Shown piece by piece: positions 1-6,034 of a stretch of DNA of 7,197 bases; the first letter of the stretch is position 1, and the number at the start of each line of letters is the position of its first letter. A program made the position numbers and the translations under genes. The stretch is from Thermoleophilia bacterium (GTDB lineage: Bacteria > Actinomycetota > Thermoleophilia > Gaiellales > JAICJC01), in NCBI GenBank assembly GCA_025928435.1, contig JAICJM010000195.1:1-7197 (forward strand), read 5' to 3'. The notes under the pieces are model-generated. The model worked only from the letters and a program-made list of their open reading frames with translations. It was not told the DNA's origin and ran no database searches.

Positions 1-749
1 CCGGGCATGGGCCGCACCAGGCGCTGGTACAAACGCTCCTGCCAGTCGTTCGACGCCTTGTCGCGCATCGGGCTGCGTGCGATGGAGACGCGGGCGTCGC
101 TCGTCTCGACGAGGTAGCGCTTGTAGTCCAGGAGGCGCAGCAGCCCCGGGTGGCCGACCGGGATGTGATAGCCCTCGAGGTAGTTGTCGATCGAGTTCTT
201 CCAGTTGATCGGGAGGATGTCGGTGTGATCGGCGTTCTTCACCAGCCGGTCCGGCCGGTACGGCGCGAGCCACTCCTCGAACGGCCCCAGGTACTCGGAC
301 AGCGGGACCGGGTCGGGGGCGAGGCTCGCGAAGACGAAGCCCGCGGCGACGCCCACGGACAGCGGCCACAGGCCGTTCGCGTCCTTGTCGAAGCCGGGGA
401 AGCCCGTCTTCTCGGGGATGGCCAGCAGCCGCCCGTCGAGCCCGTACGTCCAGCCGTGATACGGGCAGCGCATTGCCCTGTCGCAGTTGCCGGCGCCGTC
501 GAGCACGCGGGCGGCCCGGTGGCGGCACACGTTCGAGAAGGCGCGCAGCTCGCCGTCCTTGCCGCGGACGACGGCGACCGGCTCGCCGGCGATCATCATC
601 GAGACGTAGTCGCCGGGTTCGCGCACCTGGCTGATGTGGCCGACCAGCAGCCAGCCCCGGGCGAAGATCTCGCGCCGCTCGGCCTGGAAGAACTCCGGGC
701 TGCGGTACGCCCACGCCGGCAAGGTGCGGGGCGCGACCCCGGCGCTCAT
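1..749 (-). CDS. Rieske non-heme iron oxygenase alpha subunit (C-terminus cut by window edge)
   Basis: Terminal oxygenase subunit that would use electrons from a reductase to activate O2 for hydroxylation or oxidative demethylation; 249 N-terminal residues are visible. The Rieske 2Fe-2S site is complete: C75-x-H77 and C95-PY-H98. The catalytic domain begins around residue 178 with the mononuclear iron ligands H195 and H200 in EGYHIPVGHPGL; the third (Asp) ligand lies beyond the window. The residue expected to bridge the Rieske and iron centres is E192, where naphthalene-type dioxygenases have Asp; carnitine monooxygenase CntA is known to use Glu there. The ATG at 749 follows a purine-rich ribosome site (GGGGGAGGG) and overlaps the TGA of the upstream TetR gene by 4 bases, so the two are probably co-transcribed and coupled. 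Substrate is unknown; general annotation would be aromatic ring-hydroxylating dioxygenase, but an N-demethylase-type activity is equally possible. Family call is firm, substrate is not. Confidence 0.93.
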   Translation of the reverse strand, partial: MSAGVAPRTLPAWAYRSPEFFQAERREIFARGWLLVGHISQVREPGDYVSMMIAGEPVAVVRGKDGELRAFSNVCRHRAARVLDGAGNCDRAMRCPYHGWTYGLDGRLLAIPEKTGFPGFDKDANGLWPLSVGVAAGFVFASLAPDPVPLSEYLGPFEEWLAPYRPDRLVKNADHTDILPINWKNSIDNYLEGYHIPVGHPGLLRLLDYKRYLVETSDARVSIARSPMRDKASNDWQERLYQRLVRPMP

Positions 750-1357
750 GCCGCCCTCCCCCGCGCCCGCGGCACGGGCCCGAGCTCATGCGCGGTCGCG
801 GCGGTGAGCGCCGCCCGCATTCCGGCCGGCGTGCGCATCCCGATCAGCGTCTCGCGGCCCCAGTCGTCCACGCAGGCGGCCAGCCGGCGCGCGGCGCCGT
901 CGACGTCGACCTCGGCGGGGATCGATCCGTCCTCCCGGCCCTCGCCGATCAGCTGCGTCACCTGGTCGAGCCAGCGCTGGTGCGAGTCGGCCACCATCGC
1001 CCGGGCCGCCTCGTTGTGGGCCGCGAACTGCCACATCTCGTTCCAGACCGCCCAGTTCGTGCGGATCGCCGGGTCGTCGCCGGCCCAGGTCAGGATGAGG
1101 CGCTCCACGCGCTCGCGCCCGCTCGCGAGGTCGGCGAGATGCTCCTCCGCGACGGCGTCGGCGAGGTCGTCGGCGTGCGCGAATGCCCGCACGATCACGT
1201 CGGCGCGGGAGGGGAAGTAGTAGTGCACGAGCGCGGTCGAGACGCCGGCCTCGCGGGCGACGTCCGACACGCGCACGGCGGCGGCACCGGTGCGGGCGAT
1301 GGCGCGGCAGGCGGCGTCCAGGATGAGATGCTTGCGATTCGCGGCGGGCTCGGTCAT
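746..1357 (-). CDS. TetR/AcrR-family transcriptional regulator, BetI-like C-terminus
   Basis: A 203-residue one-domain-plus-effector repressor of normal TetR length. The N-terminal DNA-binding helix-turn-helix is clear: residues about 9-55, with VSDVAREAGVSTALVHYYF at 30-48 as the recognition core. The all-helical C-terminal part contains a tryptophan-rich stretch (W102, W105, W109, then W129), reminiscent of the BetI-type TetR_C_6 ligand domain; this is from memory of the family and is tentative. The ATG at 1357 has no purine-rich ribosome site upstream, suggesting a very short or leaderless transcript. The gene reads away from a perfect palindrome 16 bases upstream of its start, the classic layout for autorepression. 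It ends with a 4-base ATGA overlap into the Rieske oxygenase, so regulator and enzyme form one operon. It likely represses both its own operon and the divergent amine oxidase operon, relieved by an unknown ligand. Confidence 0.95.
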   Translation of the reverse strand: MTEPAANRKHLILDAACRAIARTGAAAVRVSDVAREAGVSTALVHYYFPSRADVIVRAFAHADDLADAVAEEHLADLASGRERVERLILTWAGDDPAIRTNWAVWNEMWQFAAHNEAARAMVADSHQRWLDQVTQLIGEGREDGSIPAEVDVDGAARRLAACVDDWGRETLIGMRTPAGMRAALTAATAHELGPVPRARGRAA

Positions 1358-1373
1358 GATTGAGCGAGGAGTT

Positions 1374-1391
1374 TGACTGACCGGTCAGTCA
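1374..1391. promoter_or_regulatory. Probable TetR operator: perfect 18-bp palindrome in divergent promoter
   Basis: TGACTGACCGGTCAGTCA is identical to its own reverse complement over all 18 bases. It lies in the 52-base gap between the TetR gene start (1357) and the divergent gene start (1410), 16 bases from one and 18 from the other. Length, symmetry and the GACCGGTC core match many known TetR-family operators. A -35-like TTGACT (1373-1378) overlaps its left edge and a weak GATACC (1393-1398) follows on the plus strand, with a sub-optimal 14-base spacer, so a bound repressor would block promoter access. Identity of the binding protein is inferred from adjacency. Confidence 0.8.
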
Positions 1392-1409
1392 GGATACCGC
1401 CCCGACCCG

Positions 1410-1826
1410 ATGAGCGTCAACGCCCCTCTCCGGAAGGCGCCGTTCAGACACGACGAGGACTGGCGCGACCGCTGGCTCTTCCTCACCCCGGAGGGCGAGT
1501 CCCAGCTGCCCGCCGCCGTGGCCGCGATGCGGGCGGCGCTCGAGGACGCCGCGGGCGGAGAGGAGGTCGAGACGGCGCGGGTCGAGTGGATCGTCCTGCA
1601 CGGCTCCTACGCCGACTGGCTGGCCTACCTGCGTGAGCGGCGCGAGCTGCTCGCGCGCTACCTCGAGCGGTACGAGCCGGACGCGCTCGCCGCCCTGGTC
1701 GTCGACGTGCTCTGGAACCACTACCTGCTCGCGCTGACCGTCCCCGGCGAGGAGCCGGCCGTCGATGCCGAGCGCGACCGGGTGCAGGCGCTGCTCCACC
1801 GGATCCACGGGCCGGACGCGCGATGA
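1410..1826 (+). CDS. Conserved-looking small protein of unknown function, first gene of the amine oxidase operon
   Basis: A 138-residue protein I do not recognise. It has no signal peptide and no membrane segment, so it should be cytoplasmic. It looks largely helical, rich in charged residues and Trp (W18, W22, W60, W70, W102), with a Pro-containing hinge near 110-116. Two notable stretches are WLFLTPEGE (22-30) and a long amphipathic region WLAYLRERRELLARYLERY (70-88) followed by a hydrophobic helix around DALAALVVDVLWNHYLLAL (91-109). It is supported as a real gene by the G/C-rich third codon positions, its placement just downstream of the operator, and a 4-base ATGA overlap (1823-1826) with the amine oxidase. 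The ATG at 1410 lacks a clear ribosome site; a leaderless or short-leader message starting close to it is plausible. A role tied to the amine oxidase or to the substrate of the regulator is inference from coupling only. Confidence 0.82.
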   Translation: MSVNAPLRKAPFRHDEDWRDRWLFLTPEGESQLPAAVAAMRAALEDAAGGEEVETARVEWIVLHGSYADWLAYLRERRELLARYLERYEPDALAALVVDVLWNHYLLALTVPGEEPAVDAERDRVQALLHRIHGPDAR

Positions 1827-3127
1827 CGAAGGTCGTGGTCGTGGGCGCCGGCCTGGCCGGGCTGGCGGCGGCGCGCGACCTCGCCCGCGCCGGCTGCGAC
1901 GTCGTGGTGCTCGAGGCGCGCGAGCGGCCGGGCGGGAGGGTCGAGCAGACCGAGATCGCCGACGGCCGCGTCGTTCAGCTCGGCGGCGAGCTGATCGGCG
2001 ACTTCCATACGGCCTACCTCGAGCTCGTCGCCGAGCTCGGCCTGACGACCCGGCCGAGCTTCGTCGCCGAGCCCGGCGAGGCGACCTTCGACCTCGTCGA
2101 CGGCACGTGGATCGGCGACGACCCTGCCTGGTTCACCGACGCCGACCGGGAGGCGGCCCTGCGCGCGGGCGGGCTCCTCGCCGAGCTCTCGCGCACCGTC
2201 GACCCGGACGATCCCTGGAGCCATCCCGACGCGGAGCGGCTCGACCGGCTCTCGCTCCACGACTGGCTGCGCGAGGCCGGGGCCACCCCGGCGGTGGTTC
2301 GCGCCCGGGAGGTGGAGGCGCTCGGCCATGCGGGCGGCTCGGGCGAGCGCACGTCGCTCCTGGCCGTCCTGCGCATGGACGCGGTCGCCGGCTCCCTGGG
2401 CGAGTACGACTTCGACGTGTGGGAGAACCAGACCGTGGCGGAGGGCTCGGCGACAGTCGCTTTGCGGATGGCCGAGGAGCTCGGCGACCGCCTGCGGCTG
2501 GGCGCGCCCGTCCGCCGGATCGCCGGGGAGGACGGCGTCGAGGTCTTCCTCGCCGACGGCACCCGCGTGACCGGCGACGCGGTGGTGTGCGCCGTGCCGG
2601 TCGGCCCGCTGCGCGACATCGCGCTCGACGGCATCTCGCCCGAACGGCTCGCGTCCCTGCGCCGCCAGCGCCACGCCCGCGCCGGCAAGGTGGTCGTCGC
2701 CTACCGCTCGCCGTTCTGGCGCGAGCTGGGCCAGAACGGGGGGTGCGCGAGCGAGAACCTGTTCGGGTCGACGTGGGTGCAGGGCGAGGGCGTGCTCTCG
2801 ATCCTGGTCCCGCCCGAGCGGCTGCTGTACCACCTCTCGGCGGCGGACGAGGTGCGGCGGGCCGAGGTGCTCGAGGCGCTCGCACGGATCTACGACGAGC
2901 GGGCACGCGACCCGGTCGCCTACCTGCAGCGCGACTGGGGCGTCGATCCCTGGACGCTCGGCTACGTCAGCCAGTGGGCGCCGGGCGACCTCATGGCGGT
3001 CGGGCCGCTGCACGGGACGCACGAGCCGCCGTTCTACGTCGCCGGCTCGGATCACTGGGTGGCGGGCTACATGGAGGGCGCGGTGCGCACCGGCCGCGCC
3101 GCGGCAACGGCGATCCTGGAGCGCTGA
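1823..3127 (+). CDS. Flavin monoamine oxidase family protein (FAD-dependent amine oxidase)
   Basis: A 434-residue flavoenzyme expected to oxidise an amine to an imine, which hydrolyses to aldehyde plus ammonia, with O2 reduced to H2O2. The N-terminal Rossmann fold has GAGLAG at 8-13, the ribose-binding E31 and the PGGR loop at 36-39; GGELIG (54-59) fits the second FAD motif. K289 in RAGKVVVAY matches the conserved lysine that contacts flavin N5 through water. The C-terminal FAD motif is FYVAGSDHWVAGYMEGAV (404-421). Y381 and Y416 align with the two aromatic-cage tyrosines of human MAO-B (Y398, Y435). The residue preceding Y381 is G380, where MAO-B has the cysteine that covalently holds FAD, so FAD should be non-covalent. 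There is no signal peptide. The gene is complete and coupled by a 4-base overlap to the unknown 138-residue gene. The substrate cannot be read from sequence; putrescine, other amines or a protoporphyrinogen-like role are alternatives, the last unlikely. Confidence 0.93.
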   Translation: MTKVVVVGAGLAGLAAARDLARAGCDVVVLEARERPGGRVEQTEIADGRVVQLGGELIGDFHTAYLELVAELGLTTRPSFVAEPGEATFDLVDGTWIGDDPAWFTDADREAALRAGGLLAELSRTVDPDDPWSHPDAERLDRLSLHDWLREAGATPAVVRAREVEALGHAGGSGERTSLLAVLRMDAVAGSLGEYDFDVWENQTVAEGSATVALRMAEELGDRLRLGAPVRRIAGEDGVEVFLADGTRVTGDAVVCAVPVGPLRDIALDGISPERLASLRRQRHARAGKVVVAYRSPFWRELGQNGGCASENLFGSTWVQGEGVLSILVPPERLLYHLSAADEVRRAEVLEALARIYDERARDPVAYLQRDWGVDPWTLGYVSQWAPGDLMAVGPLHGTHEPPFYVAGSDHWVAGYMEGAVRTGRAAATAILER

Positions 3128-3129
3128 GG

Positions 3130-3166
3130 GCGTGAATAACCGGTGCCTGGCACCTGGTATTCATGC
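3130..3166. repeat. Imperfect 37-bp inverted repeat between amine oxidase and CoA synthetase
   Basis: Centred on T3148, the arms GGTGCC and GGCACC are perfectly complementary, and pairing continues outward (GAATA at 3134-3138 with TATTC at 3158-3162, then T-A, C-G and G-C) with three mismatched pairs out of 18. The element starts 3 bases after the amine oxidase stop. As RNA it would form a strong hairpin but there is no following U-run, so it is not a standard intrinsic terminator. Its AT-containing arms contrast with the GC-rich genes around it. It could be a dispersed palindromic (REP-like) element, a processing or attenuation hairpin, or a protein-binding site. Confidence 0.65.
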
Positions 3167-3180
3167 GAGCATACGTCGCG

Positions 3181-5238
3181 ATGGCACGAGACCTGCGCCC
3201 CCTCTTCGACCCCCGCTCCGTGGCCGTCGTCGGCGCGTCCGACGACCCCGCCAAGTGGGGCAACTGGCTCGGCCGGGGCGCGCTCAAGGGCGAGCACCGC
3301 CGGCCCGTCTACCTGGTGAACCGCAAGGGCGGGACGGTGCTCGGCCGGGGCGCGTACCGCTCGCTGTCCGAGCTCCCCGGCGCCCCCGAGCTCGTCGTCG
3401 TCTCCGTGCCCGCCGCCGCCTTCGAGCAGACGGTCGACGACGCGCTTGCCGCCGGCGCGCGGGCGCTGATCGGGATCACCGCGGGGCTGGGCGAGCGCGG
3501 GGACGAGGCCGGCGCCCGAGAGCGGGAGCTCGTCGGCCGGGTGCGCGATGCGGGCGCGGTGCTGCTCGGGCCCAACTGCCTCGGCGTCTACGACGCGGCC
3601 TCCGACCTAGGTCTGGCCTCGAACGAGTTCCCGCCCGGGTCGATCGGCCTCGTCTCCCAGAGCGGCAACCTTGCCCTCGAGCTCGGCATCCTCGCCCGCG
3701 AGGCCGAGCTCGGGTTCTCGCGCTTCGCGTCGATCGGGAACCAGGCCGACGTCGACCTGGCCGAGCTCGTGGCCGCCTTCGGCGAGCACCCCGAGACCGA
3801 GGCGATCGCGGTCTACGCCGAGGACTTCCGCGATGGGCGTGCCTTCGTCGACGCGGCCGCCGCCGCGGGCAAGCCGGTCGTCCTCCTGACCGTGGGTGCA
3901 TCCGAGGCCAGCGTCCGCGCCGCCCGCTCGCACACCGGCGCGCTCGTCAGCGACGGCGCGGTCGTCGCGGCGGCCGCGCGCGCCGCCGGCGTGCACGTCG
4001 TGAGAACCCCGCACCAGATGATCGACCTGATCAACGCGCTCGTGCGCGCGCAACCGCTGCGCGGCGACCGGGTCGCGGTCATCGGCGACGGCGGCGGGCA
4101 CGGCGCGGTCGCCTGCGACGTCGCGACGGCGGCCGGGCTCGAGCTCCCGCGCCTCTCCGACACCCTGTCCGACGCGCTCGCGGCCCAGCTTCCCGACACC
4201 GCCGCCACCCGCAACCCGGTCGACCTCGCCGGCGGCGGTGAGCAGGACTTCTACTCCTACGCCAAGGTCTCGCGGACACTCCTCGAGTCGGGCGAGATCG
4301 ACGGCGTGCTCCTGACGGGCTACTTCGGCGGGTACGCCGAGTACTCCGAGGACTTCGCGATGCTGGAGGGCAACGTCGCCCGCGCGATCACCGCTGCGGT
4401 GGCCGAGACGGGGCGGCCGATGGTGGCGCACTCGATGCATGCCGACTCGCCCACGGCCCAGGCGCTGCGGGGGGGCGGCGTGCCGGTGTACACCGCGATC
4501 GAGGCGGCGGCGGGCGCGCTCGCGGGGCTACGCGCGCGGGCGCGGCCGGTCGGGGCGCCGGCGCTGCCGCCGCCGGCGACGGGGCCGATCGAGCCGGGCT
4601 ACTTCGGCAGCCGGGCGCTGCTCGAGGCCGCCGGCGTGCCGTTCGCCCCGGCGGTCGCGGTGGCGGGGCCCGAGGAGGCGCTGGTCGCGGCCGGCGACCT
4701 GGGCTACCCGGTCGTCGTGAAGGCGGTCGACGCGCTGCACAAGTCCGACGCGGGCGGCGTGATCGTCGGCATCGCCGACCCGGCCGCGCTCGTCGTCGCT
4801 GTGCGCGACCTGATCGACCGCCTGGCGCCGAGCACGATCTCCGTCGAGCGGATGGCGCCGCTGCACGAGGGCGTCGAGCTGATCGTGGGCGCGCGCACCG
4901 ACCCGCGCTTCGGGCCGGTCGCGATGGTCGGTCTGGGAGGCATCCACGCCGAGCTGTTCGAGGACGTCGCCGTCGACCTGGCGCCGCTCGATCCGGTGGC
5001 CGCCGAGCGGCTGCTGCGCTCGCTGCGGGGCGCGCCGCTGCTGGCGGGCGCCCGCGGCCGCCCGCCGCTCGACGTCGGCGCCGCCGCCCGGGCTGCCGCC
5101 GCCCTCTCGGCGGTGGCGGCCGCCCGCCCCGACGTCGCCGAGATCGAGATCAACCCGCTCCTCGTCACGCCGTCCGGGGCGACCGCGCTCGACGCCCGGG
5201 TGATCGTGTGGGAGAAGGGGGAGGACGATGCTCGCTAG
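3181..5238 (+). CDS. ADP-forming acyl-CoA synthetase, fused alpha-beta type (acetate--CoA ligase family)
   Basis: A 685-residue enzyme that reversibly joins a carboxylic acid to CoA using ATP, releasing ADP and phosphate through a phospho-histidine. Domain order is CoA-binding Rossmann domain (about 5-130, with AVVGAS at 15-20), two succinyl-CoA-ligase-like domains (GPNCLG 130-135, SQSGN 159-163, NPVDL 345-349) and a C-terminal ATP-grasp domain (about 470-680). H251 in SHTGA is the expected phosphorylated histidine. In the ATP-grasp domain, K514, H520 in LHKSDAGGV, GLGGIHAE (584-591) and EINPL (656-660) are present, so both halves look active. I chose ATG 3181 because the family usually begins a few residues before LRPLFDPRSVAVVGAS and because the in-frame ATG at 3163 (six residues longer) sits inside the inverted repeat; neither has a good ribosome site. 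The gene overlaps the SDR by 11 bases. Acid substrate is unknown; a protein lysine acetyltransferase fusion is excluded because no GNAT domain is attached. Confidence 0.93.
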   Translation: MARDLRPLFDPRSVAVVGASDDPAKWGNWLGRGALKGEHRRPVYLVNRKGGTVLGRGAYRSLSELPGAPELVVVSVPAAAFEQTVDDALAAGARALIGITAGLGERGDEAGARERELVGRVRDAGAVLLGPNCLGVYDAASDLGLASNEFPPGSIGLVSQSGNLALELGILAREAELGFSRFASIGNQADVDLAELVAAFGEHPETEAIAVYAEDFRDGRAFVDAAAAAGKPVVLLTVGASEASVRAARSHTGALVSDGAVVAAAARAAGVHVVRTPHQMIDLINALVRAQPLRGDRVAVIGDGGGHGAVACDVATAAGLELPRLSDTLSDALAAQLPDTAATRNPVDLAGGGEQDFYSYAKVSRTLLESGEIDGVLLTGYFGGYAEYSEDFAMLEGNVARAITAAVAETGRPMVAHSMHADSPTAQALRGGGVPVYTAIEAAAGALAGLRARARPVGAPALPPPATGPIEPGYFGSRALLEAAGVPFAPAVAVAGPEEALVAAGDLGYPVVVKAVDALHKSDAGGVIVGIADPAALVVAVRDLIDRLAPSTISVERMAPLHEGVELIVGARTDPRFGPVAMVGLGGIHAELFEDVAVDLAPLDPVAAERLLRSLRGAPLLAGARGRPPLDVGAAARAAAALSAVAAARPDVAEIEINPLLVTPSGATALDARVIVWEKGEDDAR
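5215..5224 (+). promoter_or_regulatory. Strong ribosome binding site for the SDR gene
   Basis: AAGGGGGAGG lies inside the end of the CoA synthetase gene, with its GGAGG core ending 3 bases before ATG 5228. It fixes the SDR start despite the 11-base overlap, and is the clearest ribosome site on the plus strand of the window. Confidence 0.7.
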
Positions 5239-6034
5239 CGGGAGCTTCGACGGCCAGGTCGCCGTCGTCACCGGCGGCGGCAGCGGCATGGGCCGCGCGA
5301 TGGCCGTCGAGTTCGCGCGCCTCGGCGCCGCCGTCGTCGTGGCCGGACGGCGGCCCGAGCCGCTGGCCGAAACCGTCGCGCTGATCGAGGACGCCGGCGG
5401 CCGGGCGCTTGCGCAGCCGACCGACGTGCGCGTGCCCGACCAGGTCGACGCGCTCGTGGCCGCGGCCGTCGAGCGGTTCGGCCGGGTGGACGTGCTCGTC
5501 AACGACGCCGCCGGCAACTTCGTCGTCAAGGCCGAGGACCTGTCTCCGAACGGCTGGCGGGCCGTGACGTCGATCGTGCTCGACGGCGGCTTCCTGTGCG
5601 CCCGCGCCGCGGGCAGGCAGATGATCGAGCAGGGCGACGGCGGGGCGATCCTGAGCGTGATCGCGAGCTACGCGTGGACCGGCGGTCCGGGGACGGTGCA
5701 TTCGGCCGCCGCCAAGGCCGGCCTGCTGGCGATGACCCGCACGCTGGCCGTGGAGTGGGCCCCCCACAACATCCGCGTGAACACGATCTGCCCCGGCCCC
5801 ACCGCGACCGAGGGCGCCGGCGCCGCGCTGTGGCCGACGCCCGCCGACGAGGCACGCGTTGCGGCGACGGTGCCGGCCGGGCGGCTGGCGACCGTCGAGG
5901 AGATCGCCTGGTGGTCGACGGCGCTGTGCTCCCGGTACGCCGTCTACGTCACCGGGGAGAACCTGACGATCGACGGCGGCCACTGGCTGGAGCAGGAGGG
6001 CTACATGCCTGCCCTGCGCCCGCCGGCGAAGTGA
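5228..6034 (+). CDS. SDR oxidoreductase, 2,4-dienoyl-CoA reductase (DECR)-like
   Basis: A 268-residue short-chain dehydrogenase/reductase, probably an NADPH-dependent reductase of 2,4-dienoyl-CoA (or other unsaturated acyl-CoA) in fatty or aromatic acid breakdown. The cofactor loop is TGGGSGMG (15-22), and R41-R42 after the second strand suggest NADP(H). The usual YxxxK motif is absent: the Tyr position is S159 in HSAAAK, followed by K163. Instead Y148 in ASYAWTGGPG sits upstream. This is the arrangement of human DECR1 (Y199, S210, K214), and the NDAAGNF (92-98), LSPNGW (105-110), CPGPTATEGA (188-197) and GRLATVEE (218-225) motifs also match DECR closely. One difference: DECR1's conserved N148 in IVLNG is D119 here. 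The enzyme follows the CoA synthetase with an 11-base overlap and a strong ribosome site, consistent with acting on its CoA thioester product. The GNAT gene starts within its stop codon. Confidence 0.94.
   Translation: MLASGSFDGQVAVVTGGGSGMGRAMAVEFARLGAAVVVAGRRPEPLAETVALIEDAGGRALAQPTDVRVPDQVDALVAAAVERFGRVDVLVNDAAGNFVVKAEDLSPNGWRAVTSIVLDGGFLCARAAGRQMIEQGDGGAILSVIASYAWTGGPGTVHSAAAKAGLLAMTRTLAVEWAPHNIRVNTICPGPTATEGAGAALWPTPADEARVAATVPAGRLATVEEIAWWSTALCSRYAVYVTGENLTIDGGHWLEQEGYMPALRPPAK

Noticed and set aside
150..1220. Long plus-strand open frame opposite the Rieske and TetR genes
   Set aside because: It spans two well-recognised minus-strand genes, its translation is low-complexity Arg/Ala/Val/Gly-rich and has no recognisable motif; it is an expected by-product of high GC.
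1473..1499. LTPEG stretch of the 138-residue protein as a PadR/MarR-type regulator signature
   Set aside because: The short motif also occurs in winged-helix regulators, but no recognition helix precedes it and the rest does not resemble those families.
1721..3055. 444-residue minus-strand open frame opposite the amine oxidase
   Set aside because: It mirrors a complete FAD amine oxidase on the other strand; the translation is rich in Arg, Ala, Gly and Asp without any domain motif.
3130..3166. Inverted repeat as an intrinsic transcription terminator
   Set aside because: The stem is strong but no T-rich run follows, and the downstream gene runs in the same direction with little room for a new promoter.
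3132..4241. 369-residue plus-strand open frame overlapping the CoA synthetase start
   Set aside because: Arg-dominated translation in an alternative frame of a clearly real gene.
4528..5529. Minus-strand open frame across the CoA synthetase/SDR junction
   Set aside because: Covers two real overlapping genes on the opposite strand and shows no family signature.
5701..5718. SDR as a catalytically dead or frameshifted gene because YxxxK is missing
   Set aside because: The DECR subfamily naturally lacks YxxxK and uses an upstream Tyr, which is present.
5596..6030. Upstream extension of the GNAT frame to a 404-residue protein
   Set aside because: The added 145 residues are an out-of-frame, Arg/Asp-rich reading of the SDR gene; GTG 6031 in the GTGA overlap explains the start better.
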